Source: Burkholderiales bacterium
Lineage (GTDB): Bacteria; Pseudomonadota; Gammaproteobacteria; Burkholderiales; Casimicrobiaceae
Assembly: GCA_020853025.1 (NCBI GenBank)
Contig: JADYZP010000019.1
Coordinates: forward strand, 1-57,307
Direction of reading: 5' to 3'
Length of the DNA: 57,307 nt
This document shows, in pieces, positions 1-8,664 of the stretch. The translations under genes were made by a program, and so were the position numbers. The notes beneath the pieces were generated by a model. That model was not told the origin of the DNA. It did no database searches and saw nothing but the letters and a program-made list of their open reading frames with translations. Within the stretch, counting starts at the first letter, position 1, and each line of letters begins with the position of its first letter.

Positions 1-202
1 CGCGCGCTACAGCAACTACATGAACATCAACACGCTGGAGGAAGCCGACACGCTGCCCGCCGCGGAGATCGAACGGCGTCTGGCGCTGACCCGAGAAATC
101 CTGCGCAAGGCAGGTGCGCACTACGTCATCGACAGCCTCGTCGACTTGCCCCCGGTGATCGACGACATCAATGCCCGCCTGGCCCGCGGCGAGCGTCCCT
201 GA
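1..202 (+). CDS. phnX: Phosphonoacetaldehyde hydrolase, C-terminal part (5' end outside window)
   Basis: The window opens inside this gene; the reading frame starts at base 2 and ends with TGA at 200-202. About 66 C-terminal residues are visible. They match the tail of PhnX, a HAD-superfamily enzyme that hydrolyses phosphonoacetaldehyde to acetaldehyde and phosphate in 2-aminoethylphosphonate catabolism. The recognisable parts are the NTLEEAD segment, the AGAHYVIDS strand and the VIDDINARL end that closes many PhnX proteins. The catalytic nucleophile and Lys lie upstream and cannot be checked. The last 38 bases belong to a 109-bp sequence repeated at 2249-2357, so the final dozen codons of this gene occur twice in the window. 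Confidence 0.8.
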   Translation, partial: ARYSNYMNINTLEEADTLPAAEIERRLALTREILRKAGAHYVIDSLVDLPPVIDDINARLARGERP

Positions 203-273
203 CGAGGTGCCGACGGAGGAGGACTCGCTTTCGATCAATCGCGGTGGACCGGACATGCGTTGCGGCAACGTCC
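165..273 (+). repeat. Direct repeat copy A (109 bp), 3' end of phnX
   Basis: These 109 bases recur at 2249-2357 in the same orientation with six mismatches and no gap by hand alignment. The copy holds the last codons and stop of phnX plus 71 bases of flank. The IS91-like transposase remnant begins within a few bases of its right end. Confidence 0.9.
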
Positions 274-615
274 TACGGCGTGCTGGCGCCCCATGCGCCC
301 CTGCGTCAGGCGGTGACCGTGATCGCGAGCGCGCCAGACACACCGGCACGCGTCGCGAATCCGCACCCACCCAACGGGCACCGCGGCGCCGCTCGCTATG
401 CCTGGGCGCAGCTGCTCGCGCGCATCGACGAAGTGTTGCCACTGCCGTGTCCACTCTGCGCAGCACAGATGCAGATCGTCACCTTCATCATCGAACCCCC
501 CACCGTGCGCGCGATCCTCGCTCACCTCGGCGAACCGATCCGCCCACCGATCATCGCCCCGCCGCGCTGCCCGCCGCTCTGCGACCTGCCCGGGGCCGCG
601 TGCGCCCTCCGAGCC
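271..615 (+). pseudogene. IS91-family transposase, C-terminal remnant
   Basis: The frame starting near 271 encodes the end of an IS91/ISCR-type rolling-circle transposase: a YGVLAPHAPLRQAV segment, then RYAWAQLLARI, a zinc-ribbon-like CPLC pair and a GEPIRPP-PP tail. These are characteristic of the C-terminus of this family. The N-terminal HUH domain with the paired catalytic tyrosines is absent, no start codon belongs to it, and similarity fades after about 615. It is therefore a 3' fragment of an inactive element. It abuts direct repeat copy A and lies tail-to-tail with the Fic gene, so it may record how the Fic gene arrived. Confidence 0.72.
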
Positions 616-638
616 GGCGTTGGATTTCCAATCCGTCG

Positions 639-2039
639 TTACTGCTGTTTCGCCTTCCAGTCCCGGAACTCCGCGAGACGCAATCGATAGCGGGCAATGT
701 TGCCTTCGTGCAGGCCCTTTAATTCATCCCTGGCCAATTCCACGAACCGCGCCCGATCTTCTGCCGGGACCAAGCTCGCCGCTTCCCGCTCGACGACTGG
801 CCGTTCGGCCGGCCACCCCTTGCGTACGATTTCCCCGATGACATCCGCGAGCGCCTCGCGATACGTTCTTCTGAACGGGTCCGGCTGTGGAAGTGAGCCG
901 GCGATGGCGCGGTATTGCTGGCAGGATCGCTCATAGGCCCACGTGAATACATCGGCGAGCAACTCGACCCTGTTCAGCTCGTAGACAGCCAGGGTTCCTT
1001 CGATGTATGCGCGCTCAGGCACTTCGACAAAGGACAGCGGACAAAGGTTGTACTCGAGCAACGGAATGTTGGCGCCCAGCCGTGAAACCCGCTTGTTCAC
1101 GTCTTCGAATGGCTGCAGATAGGGAACCTGCACCATCAGGAAGAAGGCTTGTTCGAACGGGTCGCCGATCGCCGCTACCTTGTCGAGAGCGACACGAAAG
1201 AATTCGTCAATCTGCTGCGGGATGGCCAGCGGACGAAACACCGTGCCCGAGATATCCACGATGCGCTCACGCAGTTTGCCGCTCGCGCCGGGGTCGGCGA
1301 GCAGATTCTCCGACAGCAGCGCATGCAGGTTTTGAAAGATGTGGATGTCATAGCCGAGCTCGTCGGCGCCATCCATCAGGTACTCGATGGCGCGCTTGTG
1401 GTTCAGGATCATCTGCGTTTCGCGCGCGTCCTTGCCGGTCGCCGCTTCACCGTGCTCGATCAGGCGTTGGGTGTCCAGCCGCGTGTAGGTGTTGCCTTCA
1501 AGTTTGGACGAAGCCCAGGAGAGGTCGATCAGCAGCCGCCCGAGCACGTAGCGCGCATAGGTGCCCGCCTGCCGCTCGGGCGTTGGGGCTTCGCCCAGGC
1601 CGCGCAGGCGAGCTCGCGTTTCGCTTGGCAGATACCAGGTTTCATTGGGCCGGTAGTCGAGCAGGAATTCGCGCCGGTAGCCGACCGGCGTTCGCTGTGT
1701 GAGCGGGCGGCGCACGAGGTCGCGCAGGCGCGAACCCTCGGCGGACACCGGGACATAGATCTGCGCCGCGATTTGCCCGATCTCGCCCTTTGCTTCGACC
1801 CCTCCAAGCTGAACTGTGACCCGAGGTTGCGATGGCAAGCGATACAAGGCACCACGTCTGCGGCCCTCGGCAACGAGACGGCCCTGCTTGACCAGTTCGT
1901 GCAGCCGGCGTTGCAGCGTTCGTCTGGCCACGCCATCGCCCAGGACCGAGTGAATCATCTCGAAACTCGCGCCGTCCGGCCGCGTGCGGACCGCGTTCAC
2001 GACGGCTTCGTACTCGGCCGTTGAGATGATCTTCGGCAT
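639..2039 (-). CDS. Fic-domain protein with N-terminal winged helix; Gln in place of the Fic-motif His
   Basis: A protein of about 466 residues. Residues 1-75 look like a helix-turn-helix region (EYEAVV, ARRTLQRRLHELVKQGRL). A SSKLEGNTYT segment fits the inhibitory-helix motif S/TxxxEG/N of self-inhibited Fic proteins. The Fic core reads LQPFEDVNKRVSR, so the general-base His of HPFx(D/E)GN(G/K)R is Gln; the codon is CAG on the minus strand. Fic enzymes usually transfer AMP or another nucleotide to hydroxyl side chains. I believe the same QPFEDVNKR variant occurs in a subset of HTH-Fic proteins, so activity is uncertain. I chose ATG at 2039 over the in-frame ATG at 2105 because five copies of a TGGCGCAA-like motif at 2065-2148 look like an operator upstream of it. 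The gene lies inside the direct-repeat-flanked segment, so it was probably acquired. Confidence 0.8.
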   Translation of the reverse strand: MPKIISTAEYEAVVNAVRTRPDGASFEMIHSVLGDGVARRTLQRRLHELVKQGRLVAEGRRRGALYRLPSQPRVTVQLGGVEAKGEIGQIAAQIYVPVSAEGSRLRDLVRRPLTQRTPVGYRREFLLDYRPNETWYLPSETRARLRGLGEAPTPERQAGTYARYVLGRLLIDLSWASSKLEGNTYTRLDTQRLIEHGEAATGKDARETQMILNHKRAIEYLMDGADELGYDIHIFQNLHALLSENLLADPGASGKLRERIVDISGTVFRPLAIPQQIDEFFRVALDKVAAIGDPFEQAFFLMVQVPYLQPFEDVNKRVSRLGANIPLLEYNLCPLSFVEVPERAYIEGTLAVYELNRVELLADVFTWAYERSCQQYRAIAGSLPQPDPFRRTYREALADVIGEIVRKGWPAERPVVEREAASLVPAEDRARFVELARDELKGLHEGNIARYRLRLAEFRDWKAKQQ

Positions 2040-2064
2040 GAATGTCTCGAATGTTGGGTACCAA

Positions 2065-2148
2065 TTGCGCCATATCTTACAACTGTTTTGGCGCAAATCC
2101 AACAATGCGCCAGTTAAAGTGGCGCAATACTTCCGCTATCTGACGCAA
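2065..2148. promoter_or_regulatory. Five-copy TGGCGCAA operator-like array upstream of the Fic gene
   Basis: TTGCGCCA at 2065-2072, TGGCGCAA at 2089-2096, ATGCGCCA at 2105-2112, TGGCGCAA at 2120-2127 and TGACGCAA at 2141-2148. The first four alternate in orientation and form two inverted pairs. They lie 26-109 bp upstream of the chosen Fic start. Because the Fic protein has its own helix-turn-helix region, self-regulation is plausible. No clean -10/-35 pair was identified. Confidence 0.6.
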
Positions 2149-2149
2149 T

Positions 2150-2377
2150 GGCAATTCAATACGGCAAACTGATTTCATCCACGACTGTTCAATGAGCAAC
2201 TCGACGACATGCTGGGCGTGGGTCGCTTCGAAAACCGCGACGGCGCGCACATCAATGCCCGCCTGGTCCGCGGCGAGCGTCCCTGACGAGGTGCCGGCGC
2301 AGGCGGAGGCGCTTTCGATCAATCGCGGTGGACCGGACATGCGTTGCGGCAACGTCCGGCGGGTCTCGAAATTCGTG
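2150..2377. other. Intergenic stretch with a short coding-like scrap joined to the phnX tail copy
   Basis: No gene assigned. On the plus strand the frame from 2185 reads LFNEQLDDMLGVGRFENRDG and runs in frame into the duplicated PhnX tail, ending at TGA 2284-2286. I do not recognise the LFNEQ segment; it may be a scrap of another transposase or protein. The rest is repeat copy B and 20 bases before the stop codon of the next gene. Confidence 0.4.
2249..2357 (+). repeat. Direct repeat copy B (109 bp)
   Basis: Second copy of the sequence at 165-273 with 103 of 109 identical positions. It contains the last 12 codons and stop codon of phnX without the rest of the gene. It marks the right border of the segment carrying the transposase remnant and the Fic gene. 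Confidence 0.9.
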
Positions 2378-3346
2378 TCAGCGCGGCAGGCGGATGCCGA
2401 GACCCCTCGCCAGCGCCGCTTCGTACACCGCCTGCGCGGCGGCAAGGTCGGCCAGCGCGTGTCCGGAGAACATGAACATCGCGCGTTGTGCGGGTGACGT
2501 GCGTCCGGCAAAGTTCCCCGACGCAATGTCGGCCAGGTCCGCGGCATACGGGCCGGCGTAGGACATGCGCCCGATGCCGGCCATCATCCGCGTCTGCTCG
2601 TGTTCGTCGGTGGCGAGGATGTCGAGCTTTGCATAGCCGGTCCGGTCCCAGGAGCGGCCCAGGTCGACCGCCGCCACGAACGCGCCCGGCGCCAGCCAAG
2701 CGGGATCGAGGAACCCCAGCGTGCTCGCGCTTTCGGGCACGGTGCTGACGATGACGTCGAGGCTCTCGACCGCGTCGCGCGGCGCGTTCACGGTCCGTGC
2801 GTTGAATCCCTGTGCGCGCGCGGCGTCGGCAAAGCGCGCAGCGCTTGCCGCAGTGCGGCTGTAGGCGACCACATCGGTCAATTGCGGCAGGACCAGGCGC
2901 AGCGCGTCGAGGTGGCTTGCCGCCTGGACGCCGCAGCCGACGAAGCCGATCGTCGCGCTGTCGGCGCGCGCCAGCGAGCGCGCAGCGATGGCGCTCATCG
3001 CGGCGGTGCGCGTCGCGGTGATCGTATCTCCGCCGATAATCGCCAACGGACGTCCGGTGGCGACATCCGACAGCACGATCAGGCTGCAGATCGTCGGACC
3101 CGTGGTCTGCTCGCTCGGAACGAGGCCGAACCACTTCATGCCCGCGAGGCCCGCATCGCGCAGCACTCCCGGCTTGGCCTGGAACACGTGTCCCGGTCCC
3201 AGCGACAGCACCGACTTCGATGCGATCTGCGCGGTTCCGCGCGCCTGCGCCGCGAAGGCCGCGGCGACGACCTCGCGCAGGCGATCCAGCGACACTCCGG
3301 CATCTGCCACGGCGGCTTCCGACAGATAGAGGATCGGGTCGCGCAT
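2378..3346 (-). CDS. Ornithine cyclodeaminase / mu-crystallin family protein
   Basis: 322 residues, the usual length for this family. A Rossmann nucleotide-binding stretch is seen around residue 130 (IGFVGCGVQAASHL), preceded by the family's TATRTAAMSAIAARSLA helix. Members are NAD(P)-dependent and include ornithine cyclodeaminase, alanine dehydrogenase and ketimine or cyclic-imine reductases, so the substrate cannot be read from sequence. As the last gene of the long CoA operon, 42 bp after the binding-protein gene, it probably handles an imine or amino-acid intermediate of that pathway. That would fit a nitrogen-containing substrate, but this is inference. Confidence 0.8.
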   Translation of the reverse strand: MRDPILYLSEAAVADAGVSLDRLREVVAAAFAAQARGTAQIASKSVLSLGPGHVFQAKPGVLRDAGLAGMKWFGLVPSEQTTGPTICSLIVLSDVATGRPLAIIGGDTITATRTAAMSAIAARSLARADSATIGFVGCGVQAASHLDALRLVLPQLTDVVAYSRTAASAARFADAARAQGFNARTVNAPRDAVESLDVIVSTVPESASTLGFLDPAWLAPGAFVAAVDLGRSWDRTGYAKLDILATDEHEQTRMMAGIGRMSYAGPYAADLADIASGNFAGRTSPAQRAMFMFSGHALADLAAAQAVYEAALARGLGIRLPR

Positions 3347-3388
3347 GTCTGGGACCGTGCCTGGCCGTCGCCGATCAGCTTGGTCGGC

Positions 3389-4540
3389 TCATTCCTTGAT
3401 CATCCGCCAGTTACCGTCCTTGACGACGATCAGGACGCGGCCGCGATCGTCGAAGCCCGAATGGTCGGCCGGCGTCATGTTGTACACGCCCTGCGTTCCG
3501 ACCAGCTCGCGCGTGCTCTCGAGTGCGTCGCGCAGCGCCGCACGAAACTCCGGCGTGCCGGGCTTGCCCCGCTTCGCCGCCTCGGGAATTGCGCGCTGCA
3601 GCAGCAGTCCGGCGTCGTAGACGTTGGCGCCGAAGGTCGCGGGCTTGGCGCCGTACATCTTCTCGTAGGCCGCGACGTAGTTCTGGGCGACGGCCTTCGA
3701 CGGCACGCTGTCGGGCACCTCGGGAAGCACGAGCATCAGGCTCGCCGCCAGCACGGCGCCTTCGACTTTCTTGCCGCCCGAGCTCAGGAAGTTGGGGGCG
3801 GCCGCACCGTGCGTCTGGTAGATCTGGCCCTTGTATCCGGCGTCCACCAGCGTCGTGTGCGGCAGCACCGTCGGCCCGCCGGCGGCGGCGACCAGCACGG
3901 CGTCGGGTTTCGCAGCCATCAGCTTCGCGACCTGGCCGACGACCGACCCGTCGGAGCGCAGGTAGCGCTCGCTGGCGACGATGCGGATGCCGGCTTTCTG
4001 CGCCTGTTCGCTGAAGACCTTGTACCAGTTCTCGCCGTAGGGGTCGTTGAAGCCGATGAAACCGATCGTCTTCACGCCGTGCTTGCGCATGTGCGCGATC
4101 AGCGCATCGGAGATCAACGCATCGTTCTGCGTCGTCTTGAATACCCAGCGCTTCTTGTCGTCCATCGGCAGGACGACCGCCGTCGTGCCGACGGGTGCGA
4201 GCATCGGCGTACCGGTCTCGGCCATGAACGGCAGGACGCCAACCGCATTGGGCGAGCCTGACGGGCCGATCAGCGCGTCGATGTTCTCGGCGAGCAGTTT
4301 TTTCGCGTTCATGACCGTCTGCGTGGGATCGCTCGCGTCGTCGAGCACGATGTACTCGACGGTGAAATCACCGATCTTCTTCGGCAGCAGCGCCACCGTG
4401 TTCTTCTGCGGGATGCCGACAATCGCCGTCGGGCCGGTGGACGATGCAATCACGCCGATCTTCACCTGCGCCGTGGCAGCCGTGGTCGCGATGGCCAGCA
4501 ACAGTGCCAGCGCGGTGCTCGTCCAGTTCGTGGGCTTCAT
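3389..4540 (-). CDS. Periplasmic binding protein of a branched-chain amino acid type (LivK-like) ABC transporter
   Basis: 383 residues. The start is ATG at 4540 with GGAGGA about 6 bases upstream. An N-terminal signal peptide (TALALLLAIATTAATAQ) is followed by a type I periplasmic-binding fold beginning VKIGVIASSTGP, with the typical VLDDASDPTQTVMNAKKLL segment and a central GFNDPYGENW loop. Such proteins bind amino acids or small carboxylates, including aromatic acids. No Liv permease or ATPase genes are nearby, so it must use a transporter encoded elsewhere. Its place in the operon suggests that it scavenges the pathway's substrate. Confidence 0.88.
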   Translation of the reverse strand: MKPTNWTSTALALLLAIATTAATAQVKIGVIASSTGPTAIVGIPQKNTVALLPKKIGDFTVEYIVLDDASDPTQTVMNAKKLLAENIDALIGPSGSPNAVGVLPFMAETGTPMLAPVGTTAVVLPMDDKKRWVFKTTQNDALISDALIAHMRKHGVKTIGFIGFNDPYGENWYKVFSEQAQKAGIRIVASERYLRSDGSVVGQVAKLMAAKPDAVLVAAAGGPTVLPHTTLVDAGYKGQIYQTHGAAAPNFLSSGGKKVEGAVLAASLMLVLPEVPDSVPSKAVAQNYVAAYEKMYGAKPATFGANVYDAGLLLQRAIPEAAKRGKPGTPEFRAALRDALESTRELVGTQGVYNMTPADHSGFDDRGRVLIVVKDGNWRMIKE

Positions 4541-4595
4541 GGTCGTCTCCTCCAGGGTTGGTTCTTGTCGCTTCGTGCGCCCCAATGGCGCGAAA

Positions 4596-5792
4596 TCAGC
4601 TTCCCGCCGTCACGCCCGCCTGCGCGAGCGCGGAGATCTCGGCGTCGGTGCATCCGGCTTCCGCGAGAACCGCGCGCGTATGCGCGCCGTACTTCGGCGG
4701 AAACGGGTACTCGCTTCGCATCTCCGGCAGGTGTGTCGCCGCCGGTTGCATTCGTATGGTACGTCCGTCGGGAGTACGCGTGGTCGTCAGCGCGCTGGCG
4801 AGCGCCGCCATCTCCCGTACCTGACGGATGTCGTTGATTGCCGCCCACGGAATCGTCGCCTGCGACAGCGTCGCCGACACCTGGTCGGTCGTGTGCTGCT
4901 GCGTTACCGCGGTCATGTCGCGCTTCAACGCAACGCGATCCTGCTGTCGGCCCGCGTTCGTCGTACGCAACGCCGATGCAACCGGCGCGAACATCGGCGT
5001 CGCGGTCAGCCGCTTCCACTGGACGTCGGAGCCGACCGCGACGTAGACAAAGCCGTCCTGCGTCGGATAGACGTTGGTCGGAATGAATTTGCGGTGCTCG
5101 TTGCCGGCGCGGGTGATCTCGGCAGGATCGCAGTCGAAGTCGACCAGCGGCAGCGTCGTGATCAGCCACGAAGCGGCCGCCTGCAGCATCGACACGTCGA
5201 TGCGCTTGCCCTGACCGGTCTCGCCGCGTTCGAGCAGCGCCAACAGCACGTTGGCGTAGACCTCGTCGCCGGCCTTCAGGTCGACCAGCGGCACGCCGGT
5301 GACGGTCGGCGGGCCGTTCGGGTCGCCATTGATCTCCATCAGTCCCGCCATCGCCTGCAGCACCGGATCGTAACCCGGTACATCCGGATAGGCGGGGCCG
5401 AGTGCGGAGATGCCGGCCCAGATCAGGTCGGGCTTCGCGGCGGCGAGCGTCGGATAGTCGATGCCGAGTGCCTCGTATCGCGACGGCAGCACGTTGCAGC
5501 AGAAGACGTCGACGTCGAGCGCGCGCAGGAGCCGCTTCAGCACCTCGCGCCCGCGCGGCTCCTTGAGGTTCAGTGCGATCGCTTCCTTCCCCACGTTGGG
5601 GGCGACGAAGTAGGTGCGGCGATCGTCATCGACGGCATTGCGGCCGATGTAGCGATTCGGATCACCTGGAAGGCCGTCGCCCGATGGTGTGGACTCGATG
5701 CGGATGACGCGCCAGCCGAGCTGTACGAAGCGCAGCGTCGCCGACGGCAGCGACAGCGCCTGCTCCAACGACAGGACGGTGCGCGGGCGCAT
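4596..5792 (-). CDS. Family III CoA-transferase (CaiB/BaiF)
   Basis: 398 residues, standard for the family. Family III enzymes move CoA between carboxylic acids through an aspartyl-CoA intermediate. The expected Asp is present in [10 protein letters not shown], followed by the conserved [17 protein letters not shown] stretch. The extreme N-terminus is short and lacks the usual LDL(T/S)R...AG opening, so the start may be elsewhere; this start overlaps the stop of the molybdenum subunit as TGATG, which favours coupled translation. In this operon it probably activates an acid substrate or recycles a CoA ester. Confidence 0.85.
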   Translation of the reverse strand: MRPRTVLSLEQALSLPSATLRFVQLGWRVIRIESTPSGDGLPGDPNRYIGRNAVDDDRRTYFVAPNVGKEAIALNLKEPRGREVLKRLLRALDVDVFCCNVLPSRYEALGIDYPTLAAAKPDLIWAGISALGPAYPDVPGYDPVLQAMAGLMEINGDPNGPPTVTGVPLVDLKAGDEVYANVLLALLERGETGQGKRIDVSMLQAAASWLITTLPLVDFDCDPAEITRAGNEHRKFIPTNVYPTQDGFVYVAVGSDVQWKRLTATPMFAPVASALRTTNAGRQQDRVALKRDMTAVTQQHTTDQVSATLSQATIPWAAINDIRQVREMAALASALTTTRTPDGRTIRMQPAATHLPEMRSEYPFPPKYGAHTRAVLAEAGCTDAEISALAQAGVTAGS

Positions 5793-8179
5793 CAGTCACC
5801 GCCAGTCGGGCCTGCCGGCACACCGGCACGATGCAGTGCACGATAGACCTTCTCGGGCGTGAACGGCAATTCGCGGATGCGCACGCCGGTCGCGTTGCAG
5901 ATCGCGTTGGCCGTCGCCGCCGCGATGCAGATCGCCGGCGCCTCGCCGACACCCTTGGCGCCCTGCGGCCCTTCGCCGTCCATCGTCTCGATGAAGCGAA
6001 CTTCCATCTCCGGGATCTCCGGCGCGGTGACCAGCTTGTAGTCGCGAAACCCCGGATTGCGCACGACGCCGCCGTCGACCATCAGGTCCTCGGTGATCGC
6101 GTAACCCTGACCCATGACGATCCCGCCTTCGATCTGGCCTTCGATACCCAGCCGGTTCAGCACGCGTCCGACGTCGTGCGCACCGGTGACCTTGAGCAGG
6201 CGAACGACGCCGGTGTCGGTATCGACCTCGACCTCGACGACCTGCGTCGCCCACGCGTAGGCGGCTGAGACGTCGCCCTTGAACGACTTGTCCTGGTGCT
6301 TCGACGGCGGCTCGTAGTAGAACGTCGTCATCACCAGCTCGGCCTTGTCGGAAAAGTGCAGCGAGCGCAAAAGCTTCGCCAGGCTGACGAGCGCCTCGCC
6401 GGTGGCGGTGCGGACGATGTGCCCGGCGCGAAGCTCCAGCTCGGCCTCGGGAATACCGGTGGTTTTTGCCGCGGCGGCGAGCACCTTGGCCTTCGCCTTG
6501 CGCGCCGCGCCGATCGCCGAGTTGCCGCCGATGAACGTCGTCCGGCTGGCGTGCACGCCGACGTCCCACGGCGTGATGTCGGTATCGTTGTTGACGACGC
6601 TGACCGTGTCGAGGGGGATGCCGAGCTCCTCGCAGACGAGCTGCGCCAGCACGGTCTCCGAGCCCTGGCCGATTTCGGACGCGCCGGTGATCAGCGTGAC
6701 GTGCGCGAAATCGTCGATTTTGAGGATCGTGCCGCAGCCGTCGGACGGATAGATTTTCGCTCCGCCGCCGACGTGCAGCATCGACGCCATGCCCACGCCG
6801 CGCTTGTAGCGCTGTGGCGAATGCTGTGCCGCCAGCGCCGCGGCGTGCCTGGCGCGGTAGTCCGAGACCTCGGCCGCCGTCCGCAGGCACTCCTTGAGGC
6901 CGCAGGTCTGAAAGTGCATCCCCTGCGGCGTGATTTCGCCTGGATCCTGCGCGTTCTTGAGACGCATCTCCAACGGGTCGATGCCAAGCTTCTCGGCGAG
7001 CTCGTCGATCTGCTGCTCGACGGCGAAGGTCGCCTGCAGGTTGCCGTAGCCGCGGAACGAGCCGGCGTAGGGATTGTTGGTGTAGACGGCGGTCGTGTGG
7101 TACTTGCAGTGCGGGACCCGGTACAGCGAGCTGATCGTCTGCATCATCACGAACGGCGTCGTGGCACCCCACGACGTGTACGCGCCATTGTCGTGCAGCG
7201 TCTCGCAGTCGCGGAAGGTGAGCGTTCCGTCCTTCTTTGCGCCGCTGCGCAGGCGCAGCAGCACCGGCTGCCGCGTCGGCGACGCGATGAACTCCTCCTC
7301 CCGCGAGAAGACGAGCTTCACCGGCCGCCGGGTCGCCTTGGCGAGGAACACGCAGATCGGCTCGAACGGGTAGATGTCGAGCTTCGAGCCAAAGCCGCCG
7401 CCGATCGGCGGCTGGATGATGCGGATGCGTCCCGGGTCCATGCCGAGGATCTCGGCGAACTCGCGCTTGTGCAGGAACGGCACCTGCGTGTTCGAGTGCA
7501 GCGTCAGGTTGCCCGAGCGGTCGAACTCGGCAATGATGCCCGACACACCCATGCAGCAGTGCGTGACGTAGTGCAACCGGAACCAGTCGTCGACGATCAC
7601 GTCGGACTCCGCCTCGCCGGCGGCGAGGTCGCCTTGCGCATAGTCGAAGGTCATCGCGACGTTGTGCCGGTGCGCTTCGGCGTCGCCCGGCTCGCCCGGC
7701 TTCAGCGCGTCGTGCGGCGCAGGCGACGCCAGCGTCTCGCCGTGGATCACCGGCGCGCCGGGCTTCAACGCATCGGCCGGGTCGGTGAGCGTGGGCAGGT
7801 CCTCGTACTCGACATCGATCAGCGCAAGCGCGGCTTCGGCGATCGCCTCGGTGTCGGCGGCGACCGCGGCGATCTCGTCGCGCAGGCTGCGTACCTTGTC
7901 GCCCTTCAGCGGCAACTGGTCCTTGCCCACGCCCAACGGGCGCTGATAGGGCACATCCGCCGCGGTCAGCACCGCATGCACGCCGGCGAGCGCCCTGGCT
8001 CGACGGGTGTCGATGCGCTTGATCCGTGCGTGGACGCGCGTCGAGCGCAGGATCCTGGCGTGGAGCTGCCCCGGCAGGTCGAGGTCGTGGACGTAGCGCG
8101 TCATGCCGGCCGCCTTCTCCGGCGCGTCGAGTTTCGCGATGCGCTTGCCGATCAGCGTGCTCTTCTCGATCACCTTCAT
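5792..8179 (-). CDS. Molybdenum hydroxylase large (molybdopterin-binding) subunit, xanthine dehydrogenase family
   Basis: 795 residues. I start at ATG 8179 ([13 protein letters not shown]), which has AGGA upstream and lies 11 bp after the iron-sulfur gene; longer starts would overlap that gene. The opening [17 protein letters not shown], the GGFGSK loop, the [10 protein letters not shown] loop and the C-terminal KGVGEAP with the catalytic Glu are all family hallmarks. With the two downstream-numbered genes it forms an L/S/M enzyme that hydroxylates a carbon next to nitrogen or a CoA-activated ring. It resembles aryl-CoA or heteroaromatic hydroxylases such as 4-hydroxybenzoyl-CoA reductase or furoyl-CoA dehydrogenase; the substrate is not deducible. 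Confidence 0.88.
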   Translation of the reverse strand: MKVIEKSTLIGKRIAKLDAPEKAAGMTRYVHDLDLPGQLHARILRSTRVHARIKRIDTRRARALAGVHAVLTAADVPYQRPLGVGKDQLPLKGDKVRSLRDEIAAVAADTEAIAEAALALIDVEYEDLPTLTDPADALKPGAPVIHGETLASPAPHDALKPGEPGDAEAHRHNVAMTFDYAQGDLAAGEAESDVIVDDWFRLHYVTHCCMGVSGIIAEFDRSGNLTLHSNTQVPFLHKREFAEILGMDPGRIRIIQPPIGGGFGSKLDIYPFEPICVFLAKATRRPVKLVFSREEEFIASPTRQPVLLRLRSGAKKDGTLTFRDCETLHDNGAYTSWGATTPFVMMQTISSLYRVPHCKYHTTAVYTNNPYAGSFRGYGNLQATFAVEQQIDELAEKLGIDPLEMRLKNAQDPGEITPQGMHFQTCGLKECLRTAAEVSDYRARHAAALAAQHSPQRYKRGVGMASMLHVGGGAKIYPSDGCGTILKIDDFAHVTLITGASEIGQGSETVLAQLVCEELGIPLDTVSVVNNDTDITPWDVGVHASRTTFIGGNSAIGAARKAKAKVLAAAAKTTGIPEAELELRAGHIVRTATGEALVSLAKLLRSLHFSDKAELVMTTFYYEPPSKHQDKSFKGDVSAAYAWATQVVEVEVDTDTGVVRLLKVTGAHDVGRVLNRLGIEGQIEGGIVMGQGYAITEDLMVDGGVVRNPGFRDYKLVTAPEIPEMEVRFIETMDGEGPQGAKGVGEAPAICIAAATANAICNATGVRIRELPFTPEKVYRALHRAGVPAGPTGGD

Positions 8180-8190
8180 CGCGTCTGTCC

Positions 8191-8664
8191 TCAACGATCC
8201 GCGCGCGACGCGGCTTCGATGGCGTCGATGATCTTCACGTAGCCGGTGCAGCGGCACAGGTTACCCTCGATGCCGCGCTTGATCTCGTCGCGCGTGGGCT
8301 GCGGATGCGTTTCGAGAAAATGCTTTGCCTGCACCACCATTCCGGGCGTACAGAACCCGCACTGGACCGCGCCGCAGTCGACGAAGGCCTGCTCGATTTT
8401 CGCGCCCAGAGGGTCGCCGGCAACCCCCTCGATGGTCGTCAGCGTTCGGCCGTCGCAGTCGACGGCGAACTGCAGGCACGAGCAGGTCGATACGCCGTCG
8501 ACGACAATCGTGCAGGCGCCGCACTCGCCCTCGCCGCACGCGTACTTGGTGCCGGTGAGGCCGAGGAGGTCGCGCAGCATCGAGAGCGCGCTCAGGTCGA
8601 CGGGTACCGTCGCGTGGGTCTCCACGCCGTTCAGCAGAAAGCCGATTTCACGCTTCAGCGACAT
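8191..8664 (-). CDS. Molybdenum hydroxylase small subunit with two [2Fe-2S] clusters
   Basis: 157 residues. All eight cluster cysteines are present: the ferredoxin-type set in CGEGECGACT with C(T)CSC following, and the C-terminal set CGFCTPG and CRCTGY. It passes electrons from the molybdenum centre to the FAD subunit. Its start overlaps the FAD subunit stop by 17 bases, and AGGAGG lies about 11 bases upstream of ATG 8664. The family is clear; the natural electron acceptor is unknown. Confidence 0.92.
   Translation of the reverse strand: MSLKREIGFLLNGVETHATVPVDLSALSMLRDLLGLTGTKYACGEGECGACTIVVDGVSTCSCLQFAVDCDGRTLTTIEGVAGDPLGAKIEQAFVDCGAVQCGFCTPGMVVQAKHFLETHPQPTRDEIKRGIEGNLCRCTGYVKIIDAIEAASRADR

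Noticed and set aside
2040..2105. Upstream ATG (2105) for the Fic protein
   Set aside because: It would place part of the operator-like array in coding sequence, and the added residues do not look like the start of an HTH domain.
3389..4540. A complete Liv-type ABC transporter
   Set aside because: Only the binding protein is present; no permease or ATPase genes of this type occur in the window.
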